Of a stretch of DNA of 40,819 nt, positions 14,664-24,599 are shown in pieces. Source of the stretch: a bacterium. GTDB taxonomy: Bacteria > Bacillota > Clostridia > Oscillospirales > Oscillospiraceae. Each line of letters begins with the position of its first letter. Within the stretch, counting starts at the first letter, position 1. A program made the translations under genes and the position numbers. The notes beneath the pieces are model-generated. The model saw nothing but the letters and a program-made list of their open reading frames with translations. It was not told where the DNA came from and searched no databases. The stretch lies in contig SFQY01000047.1 of the NCBI GenBank assembly GCA_004562395.1, positions 1 to 40,819 of the forward strand, read 5' to 3'.

Positions 14664-16868
14664 TTATACCGGTTCCATCCCCGCCTGAAGCCGCAGCTTC
14701 AGCCCGGAGTAGCGCCGGTTCTTTTTGGCGTTCTGGGTCATGGCCGCCACCGTCTCCTCCCGGCCCACAATGATCAGCAGCTCCCTGGCCCGGGTGATGG
14801 CCGTATAGAGGATGCTGCGGCTGAGCAGATAGGGCGAGCCGTTCCAGGCGGTGAGGATCACAGCCCGGTACTCGCTGCCCTGGCTCTTGTGGACCGTCAT
14901 GGCAAAGGCAGGCTCCAGCTCGTTGAGCTGGGTAAAGTCGTATTCCGCCTCCCGGTCGTCGAAGACCACGGTCATGGTTTCATTTCCCGGGTCAATCTCC
15001 CGGATGCACCCCACGTCGCCGTTGAACACACCGGTTCCCAGGGCGCTGCCGTCGCATTTTTTCCACATCAGGTCGTAATTGTTCCGGATCTGCATCACCC
15101 GGTCCCCTTCCCGGAACACATACTCCCCGAAGGCACGCTCCTTTTTGCCCTCCGCCGGAGGGTTCAGGGCCTGCTGAAGCATTTTGTTCAGGCTGACGGT
15201 GCCGACGCCTCCCTTGCGGGTGGGGGACAGCACCTGGATCTGCTCCGGCGGGATCCCCATGTTTTTGGGCAGCCGGGTGGTACACAGGTCCCGGATCAGC
15301 TGGCAGACGCTTTCCTCGCTCTGGCGGCGCATGAAAAAGAAGTCGCTGGTGACGGTCTTCAGCTCCGGCATTTCTCCCCGGTTGACCCTGTGGGCATTCA
15401 TGACAATGAGGCTCTGCTGGGCCTGGCGGAAAATCTCCGTCAGGCGCACCGTGGGAAGGCTCCCGCTGCGGAGCATGTCGCTGAAGGGAAACCCCGGTCC
15501 CACCGGCGGAAGCTGGTCGGGGTCACCCACCAGGATCAGCCGTTTTCCCCTGGGCACCGCCTGCAGCAGGGCGTGGAGCAGCTCCACATCCACCATGGAC
15601 ATCTCGTCCACGATCACCGCGTCGGCCTTCAGAGGGTTATCCTCGTCTCTGGCAAAGAACATCTTCCCGGTGTTGGGGTCCACCCCCGCCTCCAGCAGTC
15701 TGTGAATGGTGGAGGCGTCCTCCCCGGTGACCTCCGTCAGCCGTTTGGCCGCCCGGCCCGTGGGAGCGGCCAGCAGGCAGCGAAGCTGCATCCGGCCAAA
15801 CAGGGACAGAATTCCCTTCAGGATGGTGGTTTTGCCGGTGCCGGGGCCGCCGGTGATCAGCAGCAGTCCGGAAACCGCCGCCTCCCGGATGGCCTGCTCC
15901 TGCTCGGCGGAATACTGGATCCCGCCCTCCCGGGCCGCCTGCCGGATCATGGTCTCCAGTCCCCCGGGTGCCGGGAAGCTTCCCCGGGCGAATACCTTCA
16001 GAGTTTCGGCACAGCCGGTCTCCGCCTCATACAGCCGGGGCAGGTAGATCACGGAAAGATTGGCCAGCGTGTCCCGCACCAGCCGGTCCGCCTCCAGCAG
16101 CCGTTCCAGGGCCTGCTTCACGGCTCCGGGGTCCACGGACAGCAGCTGGGCGGTGGCCGGTACCAGCTTGTCCTCCGGCAGGAAGCTGTGGCCTCCCGTC
16201 AGGTTGTAGTTCAGTTCAAAGAGAATGCCTGCCTCCACCCGCCGGGGATCGTCTCCCGCCACGCCCAGTTCAATGGCAAAGCGGTCCACCGCTCCGAAGG
16301 GAGCTTCCAGCCCCTCCTCCATCAAAAGGTACGGATCATCGTACAATAGCTCCACGGTGCTGTCCCCATACAGCTTGTATGTACGGACGGCCAGCTCCGC
16401 GGGCAGGTGATGGAGGGCAAAAAACTCCATGAGCTGCCGCATTCCCACCTGCAGGCGGAATTCTTCTCCGACGGCCCTGGCCTTTTCCCTGGAAATCCCC
16501 GGCACCTCCGACAGCCGCTCCGGCTCCCGCTCCATGACGCGCAGGGTATCGTCGCCGAAATGCTCCACGATCCGGGACGCCATTCTGGGGCCGATGCCCT
16601 TGATGACCCGGCTGCCCAGATAGCTCATGATCTCCATGCTGGTCTGGGGCATCAGCCGCTCCAGGAACTCCGCCTCAAACTGGCGGCCATAGCTGGAGTG
16701 GCTGCTCCATTTGCCCGTAACCATCAGCCGTTCTCCCACGGCCGGCAGGGGGATGGTGCCCACCACCGTCACATTCTGACCGCCGCCCACGTTCAGGCGG
16801 ATCACCGCGTAGCCGTTTTCGTAGTTCTGGTACACCACCGCGGCGATGGTCCCCTGAATGATTTCCAT
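14664..16868 (-). CDS. recD2: RecD2-type ATP-dependent DNA helicase
   Basis: This 734-residue 5'-3' DNA helicase is of the RecD2 (RecBC-independent) class. An N-terminal OB-like region and helix-hairpin-helix (VIKGIGPRMASRIV, about 85-100) precede the SF1 helicase core: Walker A GGPGTGKTT (about 340), DEMSMVD (about 420), GDPDQLPPVG (about 446), LTEIFRQ, VHKSQGSEY (about 655) and TAITRAR. I placed the start at ATG 16868, which begins MEIIQGTIAAVVYQN as in the family; a TTG five codons upstream with GGAG is an alternative. It begins 8 bases after the small membrane-protein gene, so translation may be coupled. RecD2 acts in repair and fork maintenance. Confidence 0.94.
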   Translation of the reverse strand: MEIIQGTIAAVVYQNYENGYAVIRLNVGGGQNVTVVGTIPLPAVGERLMVTGKWSSHSSYGRQFEAEFLERLMPQTSMEIMSYLGSRVIKGIGPRMASRIVEHFGDDTLRVMEREPERLSEVPGISREKARAVGEEFRLQVGMRQLMEFFALHHLPAELAVRTYKLYGDSTVELLYDDPYLLMEEGLEAPFGAVDRFAIELGVAGDDPRRVEAGILFELNYNLTGGHSFLPEDKLVPATAQLLSVDPGAVKQALERLLEADRLVRDTLANLSVIYLPRLYEAETGCAETLKVFARGSFPAPGGLETMIRQAAREGGIQYSAEQEQAIREAAVSGLLLITGGPGTGKTTILKGILSLFGRMQLRCLLAAPTGRAAKRLTEVTGEDASTIHRLLEAGVDPNTGKMFFARDEDNPLKADAVIVDEMSMVDVELLHALLQAVPRGKRLILVGDPDQLPPVGPGFPFSDMLRSGSLPTVRLTEIFRQAQQSLIVMNAHRVNRGEMPELKTVTSDFFFMRRQSEESVCQLIRDLCTTRLPKNMGIPPEQIQVLSPTRKGGVGTVSLNKMLQQALNPPAEGKKERAFGEYVFREGDRVMQIRNNYDLMWKKCDGSALGTGVFNGDVGCIREIDPGNETMTVVFDDREAEYDFTQLNELEPAFAMTVHKSQGSEYRAVILTAWNGSPYLLSRSILYTAITRARELLIIVGREETVAAMTQNAKKNRRYSGLKLRLQAGMEPV

Positions 16869-16876
16869 TTCTTCCG

Positions 16877-17185
16877 TCAATTTGGTTCCGCTCCAATTCC
16901 AAGCCGCTCCGGAAGCTCCGAAGGGCTGTATATTTCGATTCCTTTCTCCGTTAGCCGCCGCTTTTCGGCGTCGCTGAGTCCCAGATCCGCCAGGATCAGC
17001 GGGCATCTCACAATTCCCATGCTCCGCAGCCAAAGATACACGGCGACAAAGGAAAGGTCCTCAGACCGCCCCGGGTACAGCAGCCAGCCCCGGCGGCAGA
17101 CCGGCAGCAGCCAGCCGAACAGCGCCCACAGCACGCTCAGCAGCCCGAAGGCCGCCAGCGCGGCAATCCAAACATACCCCGCCAC
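16877..17185 (-). CDS. Small membrane protein of unknown function
   Basis: This 102-residue protein starts with GTG (17185), with GAGGTG 5 bases upstream. It has one long or two short hydrophobic helices at the N-terminus (about 3-30), then a cytosolic part with LSFVAVYLWLRSMGI and LADLGLSDAEKRRLTEKGIEI. I do not recognise the family. It is real because of the strong ribosome site, good codon use and tight coupling to recD2. It might anchor or regulate something at the membrane, but its placement may only reflect shared transcription. Confidence 0.7.
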   Translation of the reverse strand: MAGYVWIAALAAFGLLSVLWALFGWLLPVCRRGWLLYPGRSEDLSFVAVYLWLRSMGIVRCPLILADLGLSDAEKRRLTEKGIEIYSPSELPERLGIGAEPN

Positions 17186-17284
17186 AAAACCACCTCACCA
17201 TAATGATATGGCCCGATGGATGTCCCGGTTCCGGTCCCGCCGGGGAAATGGGCTGCGGTATCGTTTCCATTGCGAGAGAATATA

Positions 17285-17413
17285 CCTGATAAATGATCGT
17301 TTAGCGGCCTAACGGCCCCCTCTGACGAGGGGGCTGTCAGCGAAGCTGACTGGGGGAGAGAAAGCCTGAAAGCTTTCGCATTCTTGGTAAATACGGGAAA
17401 AGACGGAACGTTT
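17285..17413. repeat. Dispersed repeat: hairpin plus 29-bp unit (copy 2)
   Basis: ATACCTGATAAATGATCGTT opens the element. A long hairpin follows (CCCCCTCTGACGAGGGGG and GTCAGCGAAGCTGAC, to 17362), then the 29-bp unit (17385-17413) shared with bases 1-29. The order of the two modules is opposite to copy 1. Bases 17186-17284 and 17414-17526 show no gene. Confidence 0.7.
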
Positions 17414-17526
17414 GCACATTCTTCATTATTTTACACCATCCGAGGCAAAATGAAAAGCCTTTTCTTCCAGGTTTCTAGGAATCCTGCCAAAGCAGCACTT
17501 TTTTCCGAATTGTTCACAAATATGCC

Positions 17527-17555
17527 TTGAATCTCGACGGGTTATAGGGTATAAT
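17527..17555 (+). promoter_or_regulatory. Promoter of the ATP synthase operon
   Basis: TTGAAT (17527-17532), a 17-bp spacer and TATAAT (17550-17555). Start expected near 17562. It is the only good promoter found ahead of the ten-gene atp operon. Confidence 0.82.
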
Positions 17556-17599
17556 AAGCTGTAATTGCCGGGGGTCTCTCTGTCCCGGCCGGAGGGATT

Positions 17600-17857
17600 A
17601 TGAAGCTTCTGAATCTATTGATGTGGGTCATCCAGTTTGGGTTTTCCATCATCTTCCCCACCGTGTTTTTCCTGATTCTGGCCGTGTGGCTCCAGAACAG
17701 GTTTGGCCTCGGCCTGTGGATCGTGGCGGTTTTCGGGATTCTGGGCATTCTCACCTCCATCAGCACCGCCCGCTCCTGTCTTCGCTCCCTGCGCAATGCC
17801 GCGAAGGAAGCCGGTTCGGACAAGGAGCCTCCCACGGCCTTCAACGACCATAAGTAA
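17600..17857 (+). CDS. AtpZ/AtpI-like small membrane protein (first gene of atp operon)
   Basis: This 85-residue protein has two predicted transmembrane helices (about 5-30 and 37-58) and a charged tail. Proteins of this shape open many clostridial atp operons (AtpZ, or ATPase gene1) and are linked to ATP synthase assembly or Mg/Ca transport; the role is not settled. GGAGG lies 5 bases before the ATG, and the promoter is 45 bases upstream. Its assignment rests on position, size and topology, since the family has little sequence conservation. Confidence 0.7.
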   Translation: MKLLNLLMWVIQFGFSIIFPTVFFLILAVWLQNRFGLGLWIVAVFGILGILTSISTARSCLRSLRNAAKEAGSDKEPPTAFNDHK

Positions 17858-17880
17858 CCCCAAGAAAAGGAACGTTTTTC

Positions 17881-18366
17881 ATGAAATTGCAGCCAGCATC
17901 CCGTAAAGAAATCGCCCGGATCAGCCTGGGCGTCCTCATCTGCGATTTTCTTATGATCGCGGTTCTCTTTTTGCTGAGCCTGGTGGGCGTCGGGACCTTT
18001 TCGGTTTCCCGGGTTCTCCTGGGCGCCCTCTGCGGCTCCGTTGTGGCCGTGCTGAACTTTGTCATTCTGTGCGTGACGGTTCAGAGCGCCGTGGAAATTG
18101 AGAACAAGCGGAAGATGAAGCAGAGATTTCAGCTCAGCTACAACATCCGCCTGCTGCTTCAGGCAGCGTGGGTGGTCGTTTGTGCCCTGATCCCCCAAAT
18201 CCACTTCATTGCCGGAGCCGCTCCCATCCTGTTTCCCAATGTGGTGATCTACTTCCTCCAGGCAAGAGGAAAGCTGATCTCCTCCAGCCGGCCGTCCCCT
18301 GCCCCTTCCGGGGACGCGGAACCGGAGGAGGACCCCGAGGACCATCTGAACAGCTTTGAAGTTTAG
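17881..18366 (+). CDS. atpI: ATP synthase protein I
   Basis: This 161-residue protein has four hydrophobic helices (about 14-38, 44-68, 88-105, 108-128) and a polar C-terminal tail rich in Glu, Asp and Pro. It matches the ATP-synt_I group, which helps assemble or stabilise the c-ring. It starts 23 bases after the preceding gene, with AAAAGGAACG upstream, and is followed by atpB. The name rests on topology and operon place more than on motifs. Confidence 0.8.
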   Translation: MKLQPASRKEIARISLGVLICDFLMIAVLFLLSLVGVGTFSVSRVLLGALCGSVVAVLNFVILCVTVQSAVEIENKRKMKQRFQLSYNIRLLLQAAWVVVCALIPQIHFIAGAAPILFPNVVIYFLQARGKLISSSRPSPAPSGDAEPEEDPEDHLNSFEV

Positions 18367-18407
18367 GCCAGATCCCATTCCATTCAATTATGAGGTGATC
18401 GTCAACA

Positions 18408-19286
18408 ATGGAAGTATCAATCAACGGCGCCAGAATCATCGCCACCTTCGAAAACGTCCCCCTGTTCGGGACCGTTCAGCTCACGCAGACCCTGGTGGTC
18501 AGCTGGCTGGTCATGATCATCATCACCGCCCTGTGCATCTGGCTGGGCTCCGGCCTGAAGGTCACCGGCATCTCCCGGAAGCAGGCTGTGGCGGAAATGA
18601 TCTACACCTCCCTGGTCAATTTCGTCCGGGGAAATATGGGCACCCAGTTTGACCATTACATCCCGCTGGTGGGAACCATTTTTGTCACCAGTATCGTCTC
18701 CAACCTCATCAGCCTGGTGGGCATCTGGAGCCCCACCGCCGATCTGATGACGGAGCTTGCCTGGGCGCTGGTGGTATTCGTCCTCATCACCTACCACAAG
18801 ATCAAGGCCTCCGGAATCCTGGGGTATCTGAAGGGCTTCCTGGATCCCATCTTCATTCTGGCCCCCATCAACATCATGAGCGAATGCTTCACCCCCATCT
18901 CCATGGCCTGCCGTCACTTCGGCAACATTCTCTCCGGCACCGTCATCGGCGCGCTGATCTACGCCGCCCTCACCGCCGCCAGCAGCGCTCTGTTCCACAA
19001 GCTGGGCTCCAGCCTCATCGTCGCCATTGTGGTGGCTCTTCTGGGCGCCGCGCTGATCTTCTTCGGAAGAAACGCCAAGAAGAAATTCTTCTTCATCCTG
19101 GGCATCATCCTGGCGGTACTGGGTGTTCTGGCCGTTCTGACCAACCTGGGCGCCGACTATCCCTGGCTGATTGTGGGCATTCCCGCCATTCCCAGCCTGT
19201 ACTTCGACTGGTTCGGCGGCTGCGTTCAGGCCTTCATTTTCTGCACCCTCACCACTCTCTTCATCAAACAGGCCGCGGGCGACTGA
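18408..19286 (+). CDS. atpB: ATP synthase F0 subunit a, with extra membrane hairpin
   Basis: This 292-residue protein is subunit a, which forms the ion half-channels beside the c-ring. The essential stator arginine is R169 in SMACRHFGN, and the last helix carries GCVQAFIFCTL with Q274. In E. coli the matching residues (R210 and Q252) are 42 apart; here they are 105 apart. The extra segment (about 195-255) holds two hydrophobic stretches around a basic RNAKKK linker and looks like an inserted transmembrane hairpin. The reading frame is continuous, and GAGGTG lies before the ATG. The family is certain; the role of the insert is unknown. Confidence 0.95.
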   Translation: MEVSINGARIIATFENVPLFGTVQLTQTLVVSWLVMIIITALCIWLGSGLKVTGISRKQAVAEMIYTSLVNFVRGNMGTQFDHYIPLVGTIFVTSIVSNLISLVGIWSPTADLMTELAWALVVFVLITYHKIKASGILGYLKGFLDPIFILAPINIMSECFTPISMACRHFGNILSGTVIGALIYAALTAASSALFHKLGSSLIVAIVVALLGAALIFFGRNAKKKFFFILGIILAVLGVLAVLTNLGADYPWLIVGIPAIPSLYFDWFGGCVQAFIFCTLTTLFIKQAAGD

Positions 19287-19337
19287 CCCCCTGGCCATTT
19301 GAATAAAAATGTAAACAATATTTTAGGAGGAAATTTT

Positions 19338-19616
19338 ATGGATTATCAGATTTTGGCAAAGGGCATCGCTCTGGCTGGCTGCGCCATCGGCGCGGGTCTG
19401 GCTCTGATCGCAGGTATCGGCCCTGGTATCGGTGAAGGCAACTGCGCCGCCCGTGCCTGTGAAGTCATCGGCCGCAACCCCGAGTGCAAGGGCGACGTCA
19501 CCAGCAGCATGATCCTGGGCATCGCCCTGTCCGAGACCACCGGTATCTACGGCTTCGTCACCGGCCTGCTGCTGATCTTCGTCGCCCCCGGTATGTTCAT
19601 GAACTACCTGGGCTGA
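19338..19616 (+). CDS. atpE: ATP synthase F0 subunit c (two-carboxylate type)
   Basis: This 92-residue hairpin protein forms the rotor ring. Helix 1 has GIGPGIGEGN with E33, and helix 2 has ALSETTGIY with E66, T67 and Y71. The Na+ ring of Ilyobacter has Gln at the first place and E-S-x-x-x-Y at the second. Glu at both places is the motif described for Fusobacterium nucleatum, a Na+-coupled ring. This suggests Na+ coupling, though it does not prove it. AGGAGG lies 8 bases before the ATG at 19338; the frame extends upstream without support. Confidence 0.96.
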   Translation: MDYQILAKGIALAGCAIGAGLALIAGIGPGIGEGNCAARACEVIGRNPECKGDVTSSMILGIALSETTGIYGFVTGLLLIFVAPGMFMNYLG

Positions 19617-19665
19617 TCTCCGGCGAATCTTAATTTAGAAATTTACGCCGGAAGGAGGCAACGCA

Positions 19666-20175
19666 ATGGATACCCTTTACCAGTCCCTCGTGACGGTAAA
19701 TCCAGTGACCCTGATCGCGCAGATCTGCAATCTGTTTATCCAACTGCTTCTGGTAAAGATCTTCTTCCTGGATAAGATCAAGGCGATCCTGGACCAGCGC
19801 CGTGAGGCGGCTGACAGGCAGATCGCCGACGCGGAAGCCGCCAAGGCAGAGGCCGCCGCCATCAAGGAGACCTACGAGCAGAATATGCGCGAGGCCAAGG
19901 CCAAAGCCGATGACCTGCTGCTCAGCGCCCAGAAGACCGCGACCATGCGCAGCGAGGAGATCATCAGCCAGGCTCAGGCCGCTGCCGCCCAGATGAAATC
20001 CAAGGCGTCTTCCGACATCGAAATGGAGAAGAAAAAAGCCATCAACGATGCCAAGGACGAGATCTCCGGTCTGGCCATGGCCATCGCCGGAAAGGTTGTG
20101 GAGCGGGAGCTGAACGCCGCTGACCAGGCACAGCTCATCGACCGCTTCCTGGACGAATTGGGTGATCAGGTATGA
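19666..20175 (+). CDS. atpF: ATP synthase F0 subunit b
   Basis: This 169-residue peripheral stalk subunit has one N-terminal transmembrane helix (about 13-35, NPVTLIAQICNLFIQLLLVKIFF) and a long Ala/Lys/Glu-rich coiled coil that reaches F1. GGAGG lies 8 bases before the ATG. Its stop overlaps the atpH start (ATGA). Confidence 0.95.
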   Translation: MDTLYQSLVTVNPVTLIAQICNLFIQLLLVKIFFLDKIKAILDQRREAADRQIADAEAAKAEAAAIKETYEQNMREAKAKADDLLLSAQKTATMRSEEIISQAQAAAAQMKSKASSDIEMEKKKAINDAKDEISGLAMAIAGKVVERELNAADQAQLIDRFLDELGDQV

Positions 20176-20711
20176 CGGAGGTCGGTAATATTTACGGCGA
20201 ATCGCTGTACACCCTGGCAAAGGACGAGGGGCTCAGCGATGTCATCGCCCAGCAGCTGGAGGCTCTTCAGCAAAGCATCCGCCAGGAGCCGGATTTTATC
20301 CGTCTTCTTTCCTCGCCCAACCTGACAAAGGCGGAGCGGTGCCAGATCGTGGACGACAGCTTCCGGGGCCGTGTGCATGCGTATGTGCTGAATTTTCTGA
20401 AGATCCTGACGGAAAAAGGCTATATGCGCCATTTCTGTGATTGCTGTGACGCTTTTTTCATCCACTACCACGAGGATAACGGCATTCTGCCCGTAACCGC
20501 CGTCACGGCCGTGGCTCTGACCGCCGCCCAAACCGAAAAACTCAAGCAGAAACTGAATCAGATTACCGGTAAGCAGATCTCGCTGCGCAACCGGATCGAC
20601 CCCGCGGTTCTGGGCGGTGTGCGCCTGGACTATGACGGTCAGCGCCTGGATGACACCGTGTCCCACCGTTTGGACGCTGTCCGGGATCTGCTGAATAAAA
20701 CCGTACTCTGA
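20172..20711 (+). CDS. atpH: ATP synthase F1 subunit delta
   Basis: This 179-residue subunit connects the b stalk to the top of F1. The N-terminal helical domain begins NIYGESLYTLAKDEG, and the C-terminal region has VLGGVRLDYDGQRLDDTVSHRL, the family hallmark. The start overlaps the atpF stop by 4 bases, pointing to translational coupling. The protein has three cysteines close together (RHFCDCCDAFF), which is not usual. Confidence 0.94.
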   Translation: MTEVGNIYGESLYTLAKDEGLSDVIAQQLEALQQSIRQEPDFIRLLSSPNLTKAERCQIVDDSFRGRVHAYVLNFLKILTEKGYMRHFCDCCDAFFIHYHEDNGILPVTAVTAVALTAAQTEKLKQKLNQITGKQISLRNRIDPAVLGGVRLDYDGQRLDDTVSHRLDAVRDLLNKTVL

Positions 20712-20729
20712 GGAGAAAGCAGGGACTGT

Positions 20730-22238
<1,509 letters not shown>

Positions 22239-22253
22239 GGAAGGAGGTTACCC

Positions 22254-23108
22254 ATGGCTGGAGTTTCCACCAAGGAAATCAAAAACCGAATCCGAAGCAT
22301 GGAGTCTACCAAGCAGATCACCAAGGCCATGGAAATGGTCGCTGCCTCCAAGCTTCGCCGTGCCCAGGCGCAGGTAACAAATTCCCGCCCTTATTTTGAA
22401 ATTCTCTATTCCACCATGCAGGACATCACCCGCTCCAACCGGGACTTCTCCTCCCCCTACATGAAGGAGCGCCCGGTAAACAAGGTGATGTATCTGGTGG
22501 TAGCCGGTGACCGGGGACTGGCCGGCGGCTACAACAGCAACATTCTCAAACTGGTTCAGTCCAACATCCAGGGCAAGGACGCGGTGGTGCTGCCCATCGG
22601 CAAAAAGGCCGTGGACTTCTTCCGGTCCAAAAACATTCCCATCCTGACGGACCAGTACGCGGAGGCCGCCTCCGTGGGTATCGGCGACTGCTTCTCCATC
22701 TCCAAGCAGCTGAGCCGGGCCTTCCTGGCGGGAGAATTCGACGAGATCTACGTGGCCTATACCAGCTTCGTTTCCATGCTGTCCCAGGTCCCGGCATCCA
22801 TGCAGCTTCTGCCCCTGAAGAAGCAGGCGCTGCAGAGCGCAGGAGCGGACGCCCCCCGCCGTTGTGACACCATCTATGAAGGCGACAGCGAGGAAGTCTT
22901 CGCCGCCATCGTCCCCGAGTATCTGGGCGGCATTCTCTACGGCGCCCTGTGCGAGAGCCGTGCCTCCGAGCAGGCGGCCCGCCGCTCCGCCATGGACTCC
23001 GCCACCAAGAACGCCGATGAGATGATCTCCGACCTGAGCCTGAAATTCAACCGGGCCCGTCAGGCGGCCATTACCCAGGAGATCACCGAGATCGTGGCCG
23101 GTTCTTAA
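22254..23108 (+). CDS. atpG: ATP synthase F1 subunit gamma
   Basis: This 284-residue rotor shaft has an N-terminal coiled coil (IKNRIRSMESTKQITKAMEMVAASKLRR), a central domain with GDRGLAGGYNSN, and a C-terminal helix with SAMDSATKNADEMI, the signature. GGAGG precedes the ATG. Its stop is 90 bases before atpD, the widest gap in the operon, and that gap contains a hairpin repeat. Confidence 0.97.
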   Translation: MAGVSTKEIKNRIRSMESTKQITKAMEMVAASKLRRAQAQVTNSRPYFEILYSTMQDITRSNRDFSSPYMKERPVNKVMYLVVAGDRGLAGGYNSNILKLVQSNIQGKDAVVLPIGKKAVDFFRSKNIPILTDQYAEAASVGIGDCFSISKQLSRAFLAGEFDEIYVAYTSFVSMLSQVPASMQLLPLKKQALQSAGADAPRRCDTIYEGDSEEVFAAIVPEYLGGILYGALCESRASEQAARRSAMDSATKNADEMISDLSLKFNRARQAAITQEITEIVAGS

Positions 23109-23125
23109 GCCCCCGCCGCAGCCTT

Positions 23126-23155
23126 GCAGGGGACCATGTGGGCATCGGCCCCTGC
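23126..23155. repeat. Hairpin repeat in the atpG-atpD gap
   Basis: GCAGGGG (23126-23132) pairs with CCCCTGC (23149-23155), and an inner ATG/CAT pairing is possible. The interior ATGTGGGCATCGG is shared with the hairpin at 7498-7519. It is probably a decayed dispersed repeat, but in the mRNA it may affect stability or atpD levels. Confidence 0.5.
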
Positions 23156-23198
23156 CTGAAACTCCGCAAACATTTCAACAAAAGGAGTTGAAACCCCA

Positions 23199-24599
23199 AT
23201 GACCAACAACAAAGGAACTGTGATCCAGATCATGGGTCCTGTTCTGGATATCCGCTTCCCCGATGACCAGCTGCCCCAGCTTCTCAGCGCCATTGAGATC
23301 CGCAACGGGGACAACACCATCGTGGCCGAGGTCGCCCAGCATATCGGCGACAACGTGGTCCGGTGCGTCGCCATGTCCTCCACCGACGGTCTGCAAAGAG
23401 GCATTGAGGCTGTGGACACCGGCGCTCCCATTTCCGTCCCCGTGGGCGACGAGTGCCTGGGCCGTGTCTTCAACCTGCTGGGACAGCCCATCGACAACAA
23501 AGAGCCCGTTCAGGGCGCTGAGCGGTGGCCCATCCACCGTCCCGCTCCCTCCTATGAGGAGCAGCAGCCCGCTACCGAGATCCTGGAGACCGGCATCAAG
23601 GTCATCGACCTGATCTGCCCCTATGCCAAGGGCGGCAAGATCGGCCTCTTCGGCGGCGCCGGCGTGGGCAAGACCGTTCTGATTCAGGAGCTGATCTACA
23701 ACATCGCCACCGCCCACAACGGCTACTCCGTGTTCACCGGCGTCGGCGAGCGTACCCGTGAGGGCAACGACCTGTACAACGAAATGACCGAGTCCGGCGT
23801 TATCTCCAAGACCGCCATGGTCTTCGGTCAGATGAACGAACCCCCCGGAGCCCGTATGCGGGTTGGTCTTTCCGGTCTGACCATGGCCGAGTATTTCCGG
23901 GACGTGAAGCACCAGGACGTGCTGCTGTTCATCGACAACATCTTCCGTTTCACCCAGGCCGGTTCCGAGGTGTCCGCCCTGCTGGGCCGTATGCCCTCCG
24001 CCGTGGGCTACCAGCCCACCCTGGCCACGGAGATGGGCGCCCTGCAGGAGCGCATCACCTCCACCAAAAATGGCTCCATCACCTCCGTTCAGGCGGTCTA
24101 CGTCCCTGCCGACGACCTGACGGACCCCGCTCCTGCCACCACCTTTGCCCACCTGGACGCCACCACGGTTCTGGACCGCGGCATCGCCTCCCTGGGCATC
24201 TATCCCGCCGTGGATCCTCTGGACTCCACCTCCCGGATCCTCTCCCCCGAGATCGTGGGCAGCGAACACTACGAAACCGCCCGTGCCGTCCAGAGCATTC
24301 TGCAGCGCTATAAGGAGCTGCAGGACATCATCGCCATCATGGGTATGGACGAGCTGTCCGAGGAAGACAAGCTCACCGTCAACCGGGCCCGTAAGGTGCA
24401 GCGGTTCCTGAGCCAGCCCTTCCACGTTGCCGAGCAGTTCACCGGCTATCAGGGCAAGTACGTTCCCCTGAAGGAGACCATCCGCAGCTTCAAGGAGATC
24501 ATCGAGGGCAAGCACGACGACATCCCCGAGTCCTACTTCCTGTTCGCCGGCTCCATCGACGAGGTGGTCGCCAAATACCGGGGCGGTGAGAAGGCATGA
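23199..24599 (+). CDS. atpD: ATP synthase F1 subunit beta
   Basis: This 466-residue catalytic subunit has Walker A GGAGVGKT (about 152-159), GERTREGNDLY (catalytic Glu), LLFIDNIFRFTQAG and ALLGRMPSAVGYQPTLATEMG. The signature PAVDPLDSTSR is present. AAAGGAG lies 10 bases before the ATG. Its stop overlaps the atpC start (ATGA). Length and motifs are fully normal, so the operon is likely active. Confidence 0.98.
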   Translation: MTNNKGTVIQIMGPVLDIRFPDDQLPQLLSAIEIRNGDNTIVAEVAQHIGDNVVRCVAMSSTDGLQRGIEAVDTGAPISVPVGDECLGRVFNLLGQPIDNKEPVQGAERWPIHRPAPSYEEQQPATEILETGIKVIDLICPYAKGGKIGLFGGAGVGKTVLIQELIYNIATAHNGYSVFTGVGERTREGNDLYNEMTESGVISKTAMVFGQMNEPPGARMRVGLSGLTMAEYFRDVKHQDVLLFIDNIFRFTQAGSEVSALLGRMPSAVGYQPTLATEMGALQERITSTKNGSITSVQAVYVPADDLTDPAPATTFAHLDATTVLDRGIASLGIYPAVDPLDSTSRILSPEIVGSEHYETARAVQSILQRYKELQDIIAIMGMDELSEEDKLTVNRARKVQRFLSQPFHVAEQFTGYQGKYVPLKETIRSFKEIIEGKHDDIPESYFLFAGSIDEVVAKYRGGEKA

